From assembly GCA_018806915.1 (NCBI GenBank), contig JAGKQI010000009.1, positions 248,001-312,000 of the forward strand: a stretch of DNA of 64,000 bases. Reading direction: 5' to 3'. Position 1 is the stretch's first letter. Each line of letters opens with the position of its first letter. The notes beneath the pieces were generated by a model. It had not been told where the DNA came from and searched no databases. It worked only from the letters and a program-made list of their open reading frames with translations. Shown here piece by piece: positions 22,126 through 32,607 of this stretch. Made by a program: the position numbers and the translations under genes. The DNA comes from Phytophthora colocasiae. Lineage: Eukaryota; Oomycota; Peronosporomycetes; Peronosporales; Peronosporaceae.

Positions 22126-22441
22126 TGTTGTCAAGAAAGCGCCTCGACCAGCTGCGGTATACCGGTAGGATACCGGTATGACCTTCACTCAGTGACACCG
22201 CAGTCACTCCTGTGGGACGGTGTTTACGATACGGGTGCGACATCATTGTGGGTACAAGATTGTGGGTACAAGATTGTGGGTACAAGATGGGCATCCACGT
22301 GGCACTCTCTGATTGGCTAAAGCAACTCAGTATCCAGTAGAGAATCCAGTAGGCTTAGAGGTAGCTAGCAGTTAGTGAACTAAGGACCTAAATCAATCAG
22401 TTTGCATTTCGACATCTAGTGCTCAAACGACCTTAACTTTT
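22126..22441 (+). repeat. 5' LTR of Copia-2
   Basis: Starts TGTTGTCAAG and ends CTTAACTTTT, so it lacks the usual CA end; the boundary is fixed by the AATCC duplication. Contains three tandem 14-bp units (ATTGTGGGTACAAG, from about 22246) where the 3' LTR has two, and a TACCGGTA palindrome repeated at the start. Confidence 0.85.
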
Positions 22442-22457
22442 GGTTATGAGCCCAAGC
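22442..22457 (+). promoter_or_regulatory. Primer-binding site of Copia-2 (half-tRNA-iMet type)
   Basis: GGTTATGAGCCCAAGC, the same 16 bases as in Copia-1. Complementary to the initiator-Met tRNA anticodon stem-loop. The gag-pol ATG (22446) lies within it. Confidence 0.75.
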
Positions 22458-25262
22458 CCCGTTTTCCCTGCTGAATACTCCGACTACGCTTTCACCATGG
22501 ACACCGCCTCGACCACGAACTCCCGTATCAACAAGTCCGACGGAAGTAACTTCCACAACAGGAAGTTCAAGATGCGCATGGTACTCGAGGAACGCGACCT
22601 GTGGGAAGTGACGTGTGGAGAGATCAAGCTGGAGCACTGCACTACGACGCTGGACCAGACGACGTTCAAGAGGAAGTCTCGCAAGGCGCTGGCGATCATC
22701 TGTCTCGCGATGGAGGATTCGCAGCTGCCGTTGGTTCGCTCGGCGAAGGATGCGTTTGATGCGTGGTCAAGACTGGAAGGACACTTCGAGAAGAAGAGTT
22801 TGGCCAACAAGCTCTTCCTTCGTCGACGTTTCTTCACGACGATGATGGACGAAGGTGATGATGTGCTGGAGCACATTAATAAGCTCAAGACGCTGGCGGA
22901 GCAGCTCGACGCAGTGGGCGCTCCGGTCAGCGAGGACGACTTGGTGATCACGCTTCTGGGAAGTTTGAATGAGTCGTACCAGTTTCTCATCACGGCATTG
23001 GAGTCGAGAGCTGATTCGCTGACGTGGGAACTCGTGACGGCTCGACTACTGCATGAGGACATGAAGCGCAAGGAACAAGGCGGCGGCGTCGATGGAGCCG
23101 CGCACGGTCAAGGTCAAGCGTTCATGACAAGCGGCAATGGGAAGAGCAAGGGACGACAGACGCAGAAGACCAGTGCTTGTCACTACTGTGGTGAACAAGG
23201 TCATTGGATCGCCAAGTGTCCTGTCAGGATTTGCGAGAACACGGAACGACAGAAGTCACAGCGAGCGAATGTGGCGAATGAAGAGGAGTTCGACGGCGAC
23301 TACCTGTTTTCAGTTGGTGGCGGAGCCACCAAGTCGAGTGAAGTTTGGCTGGTCGACTCGGGGGCGACGCAGCACATGACGTACTCGAAAGAGTACATGA
23401 AGAACTACAAGAAGATGACTCCGGTGGACGTGCATCTCGCGGACGATGGAGTGGTTCAAGCGGTCGGCAGTGGCGACATTGTGATGACGATGAAGACTCC
23501 ACGAGGGACCAAGAAGGGTGTGCTCACCGGTGTGTGGCACATTCTGAAGTTGTCGCGGAACCTGTTTTCGGTCGGGCGTTTCACCAAGGATGTTGGACCC
23601 GTGACGTTCAAGCGCGACGGATGTTACGCCGAGACGAAGCACATCAACTGGCAGCTCGGAGCGCGTGAAGGCAAGGGACTGTTCAAGTTGTGCATGAAGC
23701 CGATCATGCCTGACGAGGCAAATGTGTCAAGTCCGAAGGAACGCAAAGGGGATACCACGTCGTTCCTCTGGCACCTTCGACTTGGTCACATTGGCCATGG
23801 CGGTCTAGATGCCATCGTCAAGAAAGGCTACGGCGTTGGGATGAAGATTGCGGCTGTGCAGCAGTGGGAGTTGTGTGACGGGTGTGCACTCGGTAAGCAA
23901 ACGCGAGTGAGCTACATGCCCAAGTCACCGAACCGCGCCAAGAAGCTGTTGGAAGTCATTCACAGTGATGTCTGCGGTCCTATGAAGACGTCGACGTTCA
24001 ATGGCAAGAAGTATTTCGTCACGTTCATCGACGAGTACTCGCACTTTTGTGTGGTATACTTGCTGCGGAACAAGTCGGAGGTGGCTGCCAAGTTCGCGCA
24101 GTTTGTGGCATTTGCTGAAACTCAGACCGGCAAGCGTGTGAAGACACTCCGAAGTGACAATGGAGGCGAGTACACTTCGCGCGAAATGGCCAAGTTCTGC
24201 AGCGACCGTGGTATCGTGCAGAAGTTCACGCCGCCATACACGCCTCAGCTGAACGGAGTCGCCGAGCGCATGAACCGGACGTTGGTGGAATGTGCGCGTT
24301 GCATGTTGGAACATGCCGGACTGTCGAAGTCATATTGGGGTGAAGCGGTGATGACTGCTACGTTCCTCCGTAATCGGTGTCCGACGCGTGCCATCAACCA
24401 CGACAAGTCGCCACACCAAGTTTGGACGGGCAAGAAGCCGCTGTTGGCGAACCTGAAAGTGTTCGGTTGCCACGCGTACGTAACGGTCCCGAAGGAGAAA
24501 CGCACTAAGTTTGATGCTCGTTCGGTGCGTTGTCGGTTTCTCGGGTACTCGGAGCATGAGAAAGCGTATCGGTTTGAAGAGATCAAGAGCGGTCGCGTGT
24601 TGGTGAGCCGTGACGCGAAGTTCATGGAGGATGCTTTCGACGGTGGGAGACGCAAAATTGATGAAGAAGAAGCAGTCGTGGAACTTCGTGATGAAGTTGT
24701 AACGGACCAACAAGCATCGCCCGGACTAGAAGAGGAGGATGAAGAAGAAGCTGCGCGGGATGAAGACATCGAACCCGGCAGTAAACGACACCAGCGTACG
24801 CGGTCGTTAGAGGAAGCGGTAGAGATCCCAAGGTCCGACACAATCGGCAGCAAACACTGGAGACGCAAGGCGATCGGCTGCCGATGGGTGTTTCGGATCA
24901 AGGAGAACCAGGCTGGAGAGATCGAACGATTCAAGGCGCGTCTGGTGGCGAAGGGAATTTTGCAGAAGTTCGGCATCGACTATGAAGAGACGTTCGCACC
25001 GGTGGCCAAGTTCACGTCGATCAGGATCTTGCTCAGTCTGGCGGCCAAGTACAACCTCACAATGCACCAGATGGATGTGAAGACGGCGTTCCTGAACGGC
25101 TGGCTGGATGAAGACATCTACATGGTGCAGCCGGATGGCTACGTTGACGAGGCGCACCCGGACTATGTATGCAAGCTCAAGCGTTCGCTATATGGTCTGA
25201 AGCAGTCGCCGCGCATGTGGAACCAGACCATCGACAAGTTCATGTTGATTAAAGAAGTGTGA
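22446..25262 (+). CDS. Copia-2 gag-pol polyprotein, first 939 residues
   Basis: A single open frame. In order: UBN2/copia-type gag (FHNRKFKMRMVLEERDLWEV, LANKLFLRRRFFTTMMDEG); zinc knuckle CHYCGEQGHWIAKC; protease WLVDSGATQHM; integrase zinc module HLRLGHIGHGG...CDGCALGK; integrase core with D in VIHSDVCGP, D in LRSDNGGEY and E in NGVAERMNRT; then RT from CRWVFRIKENQ through MDVKTAFLNGWLDED and KRSLYGLKQSPRMWNQ. The link between integrase and RT is shorter than usual (from RSLEEAVEIPR straight to KHWRRKAIGCRW), which suggests a small deletion. The frame ends at TGA 25260-25262, one base out of phase with the rest of RT. Start chosen at the ATG inside the primer site. Confidence 0.88.
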   Translation: MSPSPVFPAEYSDYAFTMDTASTTNSRINKSDGSNFHNRKFKMRMVLEERDLWEVTCGEIKLEHCTTTLDQTTFKRKSRKALAIICLAMEDSQLPLVRSAKDAFDAWSRLEGHFEKKSLANKLFLRRRFFTTMMDEGDDVLEHINKLKTLAEQLDAVGAPVSEDDLVITLLGSLNESYQFLITALESRADSLTWELVTARLLHEDMKRKEQGGGVDGAAHGQGQAFMTSGNGKSKGRQTQKTSACHYCGEQGHWIAKCPVRICENTERQKSQRANVANEEEFDGDYLFSVGGGATKSSEVWLVDSGATQHMTYSKEYMKNYKKMTPVDVHLADDGVVQAVGSGDIVMTMKTPRGTKKGVLTGVWHILKLSRNLFSVGRFTKDVGPVTFKRDGCYAETKHINWQLGAREGKGLFKLCMKPIMPDEANVSSPKERKGDTTSFLWHLRLGHIGHGGLDAIVKKGYGVGMKIAAVQQWELCDGCALGKQTRVSYMPKSPNRAKKLLEVIHSDVCGPMKTSTFNGKKYFVTFIDEYSHFCVVYLLRNKSEVAAKFAQFVAFAETQTGKRVKTLRSDNGGEYTSREMAKFCSDRGIVQKFTPPYTPQLNGVAERMNRTLVECARCMLEHAGLSKSYWGEAVMTATFLRNRCPTRAINHDKSPHQVWTGKKPLLANLKVFGCHAYVTVPKEKRTKFDARSVRCRFLGYSEHEKAYRFEEIKSGRVLVSRDAKFMEDAFDGGRRKIDEEEAVVELRDEVVTDQQASPGLEEEDEEEAARDEDIEPGSKRHQRTRSLEEAVEIPRSDTIGSKHWRRKAIGCRWVFRIKENQAGEIERFKARLVAKGILQKFGIDYEETFAPVAKFTSIRILLSLAAKYNLTMHQMDVKTAFLNGWLDEDIYMVQPDGYVDEAHPDYVCKLKRSLYGLKQSPRMWNQTIDKFMLIKEV

Positions 25263-26358
25263 GGCAGATCACTGCATCTACGTCAAGCGCAACGACCAAG
25301 ACATGATCTTCGTGGCGCTGCACGTAGACGACTTGATCCTGGCAAGCAACAACGGTGAGCTGCTCAAGTCGACCAAGGAGGCGCTCAGCGTGCGATTCGA
25401 GATGACGGACATGGGTCAGCTCAAGTACTTCCTTGGCTTGGAAATCGACCAAGATCCCGAGACCGGAAATGTGTCCGTGCGACAGACCAAGTTGGCGAAG
25501 GACATCCTGGAGAAGTTCAGCATGGAGAACAGCAACCCTGTCAAGACACCACAAGACCCGGGACTCAAGTTGACCAAGGCCATGTGCGAAGGAGGTTGCC
25601 AAGCACGAAGAGACCATGGCGAAGGTGCCATACCGGAATGCCGTCGGGTGTCTGATGTACCTGATGGTGGGAACCCGACCGGATCTCGCAGCCGCAGTGG
25701 GAGTTCTCAGCCAGTTCGCCGCCGATCCATGTCCGACACACTGGCAAGCACTCAAGAGGGTGTTCCGCTACATTCAAGGCACCAAGACGCATGGCCTCGG
25801 TTTCAAGCTGGCAGCGAGGACGGACTCCAAGGCTATTCGGATGCGGACTGGGCCGGCGACATCGAGTCAAGACGGAGCACAAGCAGCTATGCGTTCATGA
25901 TGAATGGCGGATGCATCAGTTGGAGAAGCAAGAAGCAGCGAACGGTGGCGCTGTCATCAACGGAAGCCGAGTACATGGCGTTGACGGAGGCTACGCAAGA
26001 GGCTATTTGGCTGAAGGCATTTCTGTGTGAGATTGGCGAGATGGAAACCAAGTCTGCAGTCAAGATCTATGAAGACAACCAAGGCTCGATTGCGTTGGCC
26101 AAGAACCCGGAGTTCCACAAGCGCACCAAGCACATCGACATTCGCTACCACGTCGTGCGTGAGAAGGTAGAAGACAGCCAAGTAGTGTTGGAGTACTGTT
26201 CGACCAAGGACATGCTGGCAGACTTGATGACCAAGCCGATCACCGCTGTGCAGTTCGACTTCCTACGGAGCAAGCTCGGTGTTCAAGGCGCAGCTACGGC
26301 CGAGTCGAGTGGGAGTGTTGTCAAGAAAGTGCCTCGACCAGCTGCGGTATACCGGTAG
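25263..26358 (+). pseudogene. Copia-2 pol 3' part: RT catalytic site and RNase H
   Basis: Continues one frame over: CEADHCIYVKRNDQDMIFVALHVDDLILAS (written in parts; catalytic VDD). It shifts near 25590 into another frame (PYRNAVGCLMYLMVGTRPDL) and back near 25830 to RNase H (YSDADWAGDIESRRSTS, LSSTEAEYMAL, YEDNQGSIAL, KHIDIRYHVVRE, DMLADLMTKP). The frame runs 43 bp into the 3' LTR before stopping. Three frame breaks relative to the gag-pol ORF. Confidence 0.87.
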
Positions 26359-26621
26359 GATACCGGTATGACCTTCACTCTGACACCGCAGTCACTCCTG
26401 TGATTATGGGACGGTGTTTACGATACGGGTGCGACATCATTGTGGGTACAAGATTGTGGGTACAAGATGGGCATCCACATGGCACTCTCTGATTGGCTAA
26501 AGCAATTCAGTATCCAGTAGAGAATCCAGTAGGCTTAGAGGTAGCTAGCAGTTAGTGAACTAAGGACCTAAATCAATCACTTTGCATTTCGACATCTAGT
26601 GCTCAAACGACCTTAACTTTT
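26316..26621 (+). repeat. 3' LTR of Copia-2
   Basis: 306 bp, preceded by purine-rich GAGTGGGAG. It differs from the 5' LTR by one fewer 14-bp unit, a small insertion after ACTCCTGTG and a few substitutions. Followed by AATCC. Confidence 0.88.
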
Positions 26622-26626
26622 AATCC

Positions 26627-28834
26627 GGATTTCAAAATCGAGATCAAACCGATGTCCGACGCGGATGCCATCTCCACGGTCGAGGACACCCCGATCGTAA
26701 CAGCCAAGGACGACAAACTTCAGGATCCATCAACGAATGAACCCGATCCGACATCTCCTGATGGAATTGAGAATGCCGATCAGACCCACTTACACGAAGG
26801 CGGTGATTTTGCGGCCGAAGATCTGGCCGATAACCTCGCAGTAGTGCCAGAGATCCAGATTTCCACCACTGAAGAAGTCAGAATCGAGGATCTACAGTTG
26901 GGAAGTCCTGGGTCTGCTACCCCGAAAGAGATCGAGAAACTTCGACAGATCATTTGGAAGAAACGACATCTTCTGATCGGGAAAGGAAATGCACTTCCTC
27001 CGGCGGCCAAGGGTGTTATATGTGATATCGACGTGGGGGATGCAAAGCCGATTGCACAACGAGTCCGAAAGGTGGCGCCACAGTTCCGCGAGAAAGTATC
27101 TGTAGACATTCGGCTGTGCATCGATTATCGGCTGGTGAACAGCCTCACGAGACTGATGATCTACCCGATGCCCTTGATCAATGACCTGTTAGAAGATCTT
27201 GTCAAGGTTCTGTGGTATTGTTCATTAGACATGGCCAGTGGATTCTGGGTCGTATCAATGACCGATCGAGCTCGCGCGATCTCAGCTTTCATCACTCCAT
27301 TTGGCCTTTTCGAGTGGAATCGCATGCCGTTCGGGCTGAAGAACGCCCCCCAGATCTATCAACGTCTCGTAGACAATGCCCTATATGGAGTTTTGAAGAT
27401 CTCCCAGTCCGGAGATGCGGAAGGCTCTGCGGATGTGTTCGAATCAGGAATCCCGGAGGATCCCGGTCGCCCGTCGGTGCTAGGACGGAGATCATACATC
27501 GATGATATCTTGATCACGGCTGGATCATGGGATCAAATGTGCGATCGGGTAGAAGACCTATTGGGGGCCTGTGATAAGTGGAATCTCTGGATCAGTGTGG
27601 CAAAGAGCTTCTGGGGCATGGATAAGGTGGAATATCTCGGGCACAAGGTGTCGATCGATGGACTAGAGGCAAACCCGAAGGACCTGAAATCCCTGACAAT
27701 ACTACCATTCCCAGGATCGCTCCGATCTATGCAGTCCTTCTTAGGGAACCTGAACTATTATAGTCGGTTCATCGAGGATTACGCGATCTACGCATCGGTT
27801 CTGTATGAACTACGTGAAGTGGAGATCGCAGAACTGAGGAGGCGACCGGACTTACGGAAGATCATGGACAGAACGAGCCCGATCTCCCATGATCCTACTA
27901 AGCCAGAGTCAGATCGAGATGGATCGCGAGACATTTCGGGTCAAGGAGGCGGTAGTGCCCCGGACCCAGACTTAGGGGCGACGTATTCCTCCAGATCGAG
28001 CGAAATTAAGGTCGCCACGGAACTTAAGAGGATGAGAGGTGGAGTAGAGCGCATGGGGCGTTCACAGCCTTGAAAGCTAAGATCGCATCGACTCCAGTCC
28101 TCCGCCACTTCGATACGGCAAAATTGCCTGTGGTGATCGTGTATGCCAGCGACTGGGCGATCTCCGCTGCGTTGACGCAAGAACATGACCAGGTCTTCCA
28201 CCCGGTCGCGTTCGCCAGCCGAACCCTGAAAACGAACGAGCTGAACTACAATGTTGCAGAGAAAGAAGTGTTATCCCTGTTACGGATCCTGGATCTGTAC
28301 TACACCATGTTGGTGGGTCGCCGGATCAAGGTCTTGACCCGGCATTCCACCCTTGCCTGGTTGTTCAAGTCAGCCGGTCTCCAAGGGCGCCTAGGTCAAT
28401 GGTCTGCGCTCCTATCCCCATGGTCGCTTGAGATCACGAAATGTACGAAAGGGGAAGACGAGATACTGGGGGCGATCGCGGCCAGCATGACGCCCAGAAC
28501 GAAGGTCGACGACGCCCTGATCACGATCGCACCCCTTAAGGAACCCAAGCGCCGGATCCAAGCCCCAGTGCCCACGGTGGGTCAAGATGAAGAGTTGTGG
28601 GTGTTAAGCTTTGACGGGTCAGCTCGGGTCAAACGAGGTGGGGGCGCATTCAGCGCGATTGTGTGGAGACTACCTGGTTGGGAGATAACTGACGCTAGAT
28701 CTGGTTACGCCGAAGGTCTCACAGTTAACGAGGCAGAATACAACGGGATCCACTTAGGGCTCGATATGCTCGCAGGTCGGGATCGCCGTCGCCTGGTGAT
28801 CTGTGGTGACTCAAATCTCGTGATCCGTCAAGTT
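26627..28834 (+). pseudogene. Gypsy A2 pol: RT, RNase H, truncated second RNase H
   Basis: RT frame 26652-28073 has VDIRLCIDYRLVN, SLDMASGFW, FGLKNAPQIYQ and catalytic YIDD. It lacks 93 bp (31 residues, near 27098) present in A3 and A4, removing the strand around STTPWASPIVVI. RNase H starts in another frame at the stop (28070: AFTALKAKIAST... VYASDWAISAAL, NYNVAEKEVLSLL). A second RNase H follows (LSFDGSARVKRGGGAFSAIVW, NEAEYNGIHLGL, CGDSNLVIRQV) but is cut at 28834, where the next LTR begins. No integrase or chromodomain in this unit. Confidence 0.85.
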
Positions 28835-30017
28835 TGTGGTGAAGCGCGAATAAAAAATCCGAGAAAGGCAATGTCAGGCCCAGAGAGAGTCAGATCAAGC
28901 GACAGGGGCCTCGGCGCAGCAAGATGCATGTTGATGACCCCAGATTGCGCGAACGACGGCTGACGAGGACCCAGGTCGATAATCGTCTTGATCTCTCCAG
29001 CAGGCAGGTGGGTGATGAATGACGTCTTGGTCGAGTGAGACTAAGCGATCAGAGAGCCCCACCGTAAGGTCTCACGTAGTGGCTCAGCACCGGGGGAGAA
29101 GGAGATCAAAGCAGCGGCAGGTCGGGACAGGCGCAATCTATTGTGGATTGACGACGACCTGATCATGAGATGCCGCCGAGGGGGGCCGATATCCAACGAT
29201 CAGTGGGAATTGCGCAAGATCAGTGACGTTACACACTGTGTTAAGCCGAAGGAGATTCAAGGAGTACCCAAGGAGGCGATCATGCAGAGATCATCCCGAG
29301 AGGAGATTTCTAGTCCGAACAATGGTGGCAGCATCGGTCGCACGGGGAGCGATGTTCAAGTTCAAGGAGATCACGATCTGGAATATCGACGACACGGGGA
29401 TACGAGATCAAGTGAGACGATTGCCGATCAAGACTACTGTTCAAGATGGTTGACCAAGATCGATGATCGAGATTAGTAGATCGAGATCGCGATCAAGGGT
29501 TAGGTGAGATCGAGATCGAAGATCGGAAGAACAGCTGTGTAGCCGGATGTCAGGTGATCGTAGGATAGCAGATGATGATGGGACTAGTAGACATAGGAAT
29601 AACCATAAACAGACTCAAATTTGCCCTGAACCACTCAAGTGTCTTCGCTACGCCTGGAACCGGGAACTTCATTGGCCCTACAAGCGTCAAAAAGGTAAGG
29701 ATACGTGACCTAGTATAGCGGTTAAGTCTGGATAATATATTGGCCAGCTTTGCCCTATCTAGTGAACTATCCTTTAAGTGCATACTTCGGGTCGGAAGGA
29801 GTTGGTTGTTTAGCCTGACGATCCCGTCGAATCTCACGCCCTCAAGACCCCCGCTGAAGGAAGCGGCAAGCAACGGAAAGGAAGGAACCAGATCCCGAAC
29901 ATTGAATTATTGGAAGACCTGGATCAAGGACCAGGCACCCGGATCAAGGCTCGAGGACTCGTCTACGACCGGGATCAAGTACCCCGAGGTGGAGTGAAGA
30001 ACTTCCACGCTACCTCA
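28835..30017 (+). repeat. Gypsy A LTR shared between A2 and A3
   Basis: 1,183 bp starting TGTGGTGAAGCGCG and ending CTACCTCA. Boundaries come from comparison with the 3' LTR at 62413-63633, which has a polypurine tract before it and different sequence after it. Strongly enriched in GATC (about 20 in 430 bp around 29101-29530). A TATA-like GGATAATATATTGG near 29730 is conserved in all three A LTRs. Small open frames inside are not conserved genes. Confidence 0.85.
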
Positions 30018-30233
30018 AACCCCTGCGTCACGCAAGACTTTCTTCCGACCTTCAAGACATCTTCAGAAGTCACCTGGAAGAGCGTAACCCGCCTACCGAC
30101 GGGTACACAAGGTGGATACTACACACAGCTAGATCACGGATCATCGGAGGACCCCCTCCGTTAGTCGGTGTCTGGGCGCAAGTGGTGATCGAGACCTGCC
30201 TCAACGAGATTTTGGCAGATCCGCTCCACCACA
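30018..30233 (+). other. Gypsy A leader between LTR and gag
   Basis: 216 bp of non-coding leader. No TGG-initiated primer site follows the LTR, so the primer tRNA cannot be named. The same leader occurs at 37357-37572. Confidence 0.5.
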
Positions 30234-32545
30234 ATGGTGCGCGTGCCCGGGTCTTCTGGTGACTTCGGATATCACCGTGAGTCCCAAGAAGATGTCAAGA
30301 TTAAAGAAGAACAAGGGGAAGAAGTGCCTACGAAAGTTGGATCGACGGAGGCACCGCTGAAAACAGAAAGATCCACAGATCAGCAGAGTTCTGGGAGGAT
30401 CTCTACTGACAGGCACGAGGCAGACCTGGATCGCAATCCAGATCTTGAAGAAAAACCTCGAATTCCTCCCAAGGCCCTTCCAAGGGCCACCGCGGATCTC
30501 GATGAGAATCGAGATCCGCACACGAGCGATAAGGAATCAGCAAAACTGAAACCTAATCTGCTCACCAAGTCCACTGTTGCTTCAAGATCGACCAAGAAAA
30601 AGAAGATCAAGAGCACCCGGACGAAATTGAAAGCTCCAGACTCAGAGCCAGAAGATGTGATCAACCTAGGATCGACGATCACCAAGGACGCGATCGAGCA
30701 GGCCTATTACAGGAAGATGCTAAGTGAGACCCTGCTTAACGACCCCGTTCTTACGATCATACAAGTCCGCCAGATCGGTAATCTCGCCGGCCCGGTGTCG
30801 AAGCCCCGGACTAGTTCTGACCACCTGAACGCGGTGAATATTCTACTTGATCTATCAAGAAGCTGGTTTAGTGGCTGGAGAGTTCGACCCAAACTCCCTA
30901 TTTGACCTGGAACTGGAAGCGATTCAATCTGCGACCCATGATCTATTCGACTCTCTCAAAATCTTGGTCGGCGAACGCCCACTGACGCCCGATCCAGGCT
31001 ATCAGACTGGATCGTCATGCTATGCGTCAGCAGCCTCGGAACCAGATTCCGACAGCCCGAGAAGGCTGCAACGCATGTCGTTGGGCCCTGAAATCGCGTA
31101 TGAAGAAACAAGATACACGATCGGTGGCTGCGAAACTGGAGGCCAAGACGCCTGATCAACAAGAAAATCGCCGGATCCGGACAGACCAGACCGCGCCGAC
31201 GACTAATTCTACTGGATCGAGCAACAAGTTGGACGACTACTTCCAAATGGCGATGGATCGTTTCTTAAAGGAACGGAATCTCGCGACACCCCGATCGCCG
31301 ATCAAAGGAGAGTTGGATGTTGACATGGAGCCCGTTACGGCCTCAGATCCTGATGCATGGGAATACGATCCTGACGATCTGGGCATACCGAGTTCCGGTG
31401 GACAGATGTCGAGCCGAGCAGCGATCGCATCCGCGGCGATCGGTCAAGGAGGGTCGTCGATGATCCAGCGAGTCCGAATCTCAGCGATCTCAGATCTAAA
31501 AGCTTTTGCTGGTAAAGACTTGGATGAAGATCGCGCTCGGGCCTGGATCGGTAAGGTCAACTCGGCGTTCCAGCGCGATCAGGCTACGGAAGAAGAGAAA
31601 TGCCTCACGTTTGCAGATCTGATGGTGGGACCGGCAAAGAACTGGTACAGGCAGCTCAGTCGAACGACGAAAACCAAGTGGACGGATCTGTTGGACAGTT
31701 TCCAGACCCAGTATTGTGGGTTGGGTATGTCGGTCGCGTGGCAATACTATCACGCTCGCAAGCGATCGGAAGAGACTCCTCTCGATTATCTCTACCGGCT
31801 CAACGTGGCGGCTTTACGCGCTAGACTGAAGATCAAGGATGGGAGCCCTAAGGCCCGCCGGGAACATGTGGACCATTATATCGAGACCTTGGGAGACCCG
31901 GCGTTAGCCGATCGGCTGACCCTGCTCCGGCTAAGCGACGTCGACGAGCTTGAGGAGGTACTTCGTGCCCGGGAACGGGCGAAAAGCAGACAGCGTAAGT
32001 CTGCATTCGGCTCGAAATACCGACAGAAGATACCCGCTAGCGCCCCAACAGCGCCCGCTCGGGCTGTGGTGCGCGCGATTCAGGCCCACGATCCAAGTTC
32101 AGAGTCAGAAGAAGTCTCCGGATCGGACGGATCCGACTCCGAAGGCGACCTCCGGAGAATCTATCTCGCTGCGGCAGATGACAAGTCGACCGGTACTGGA
32201 GGCGCTCCCCACCAGGCGGACCAACCACGATCTCACGCGAACACGCAAGATCGGAGCCGGATCTCGGATCGTCGAGGCTCGCCGGATCATGATCGGAGCC
32301 GCTGTTCGCACTGCGGGTCCCGGAAGCATACGGATCTGGACTGTTGGAGACGTCTAACCTGTGATAAGTGCGGGAAAAGAGGTCAACCAACGGACCGCTG
32401 TCTGTATACCTGTCGAGGTTGTGGGGAAATCCATGAGGCTGGAGAATGCCCCATGGAGGAATTCTACAACCAGATCCGCAAGTGGTACGATCCGACTCGA
32501 CACGCTGGGTTGTTTCCTGAGAAGGTGGAGAAGATGTTAAACTAG
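30234..32545 (+). pseudogene. Gypsy A3 gag
   Basis: ATG at 30234. Three successive frames (30234-30860, 30847-31100, 31100-32545) imply two frameshifts, near 30860 (a base missing compared with A2) and near 31090. Lys-rich and acidic N-terminal part, capsid-like region (KAFAGKDLDEDRARAWIG; WYRQLSRTTKTKWTDLLD), then Cys/His clusters CSHCGSRKHTDLDC, CDKCGKRGQPTDRC and CRGCGEIHEAGEC. In the second the zinc-binding His is replaced by Gln. Gag would be about 770 residues if restored. Confidence 0.82.
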
Positions 32546-32607
32546 GACGCTCGCCGGTTTGGAAACCGGTACGAGCCGAGCGTTCTGAGTACTGCATCTA
32601 TGCATAT

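Larger units (their letters stand above)
22126..26621 (+). mobile_element. Copia-2, complete Ty1/Copia retrotransposon
   Basis: Bounded by LTRs of 316 and 306 bp and by the 5-bp duplication AATCC. It lies in the A2 protease-RT linker. Gag-pol is one long frame to 25262, then broken. It is a different family from Copia-1 but shares the primer site. Confidence 0.93.

Noticed and set aside
21800..22294. Minus-strand frame across the A2/Copia-2 boundary
   Set aside because: Spans two unrelated elements joined by a recent insertion, so it cannot be an inherited gene.
26316..26358. C-terminal extension of Copia-2 pol (VVKKVPRPAAVYR)
   Set aside because: This is LTR sequence read through to the first stop. 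The same peptide appears at the end of the A2 linker where the 5' LTR begins.
29141..29476. Open frames of 76-111 codons in the Gypsy A LTRs
   Set aside because: Present twice only because the LTR was duplicated. They are broken in the more diverged LTR at 62413-63633, and their composition follows the GATC-rich background.
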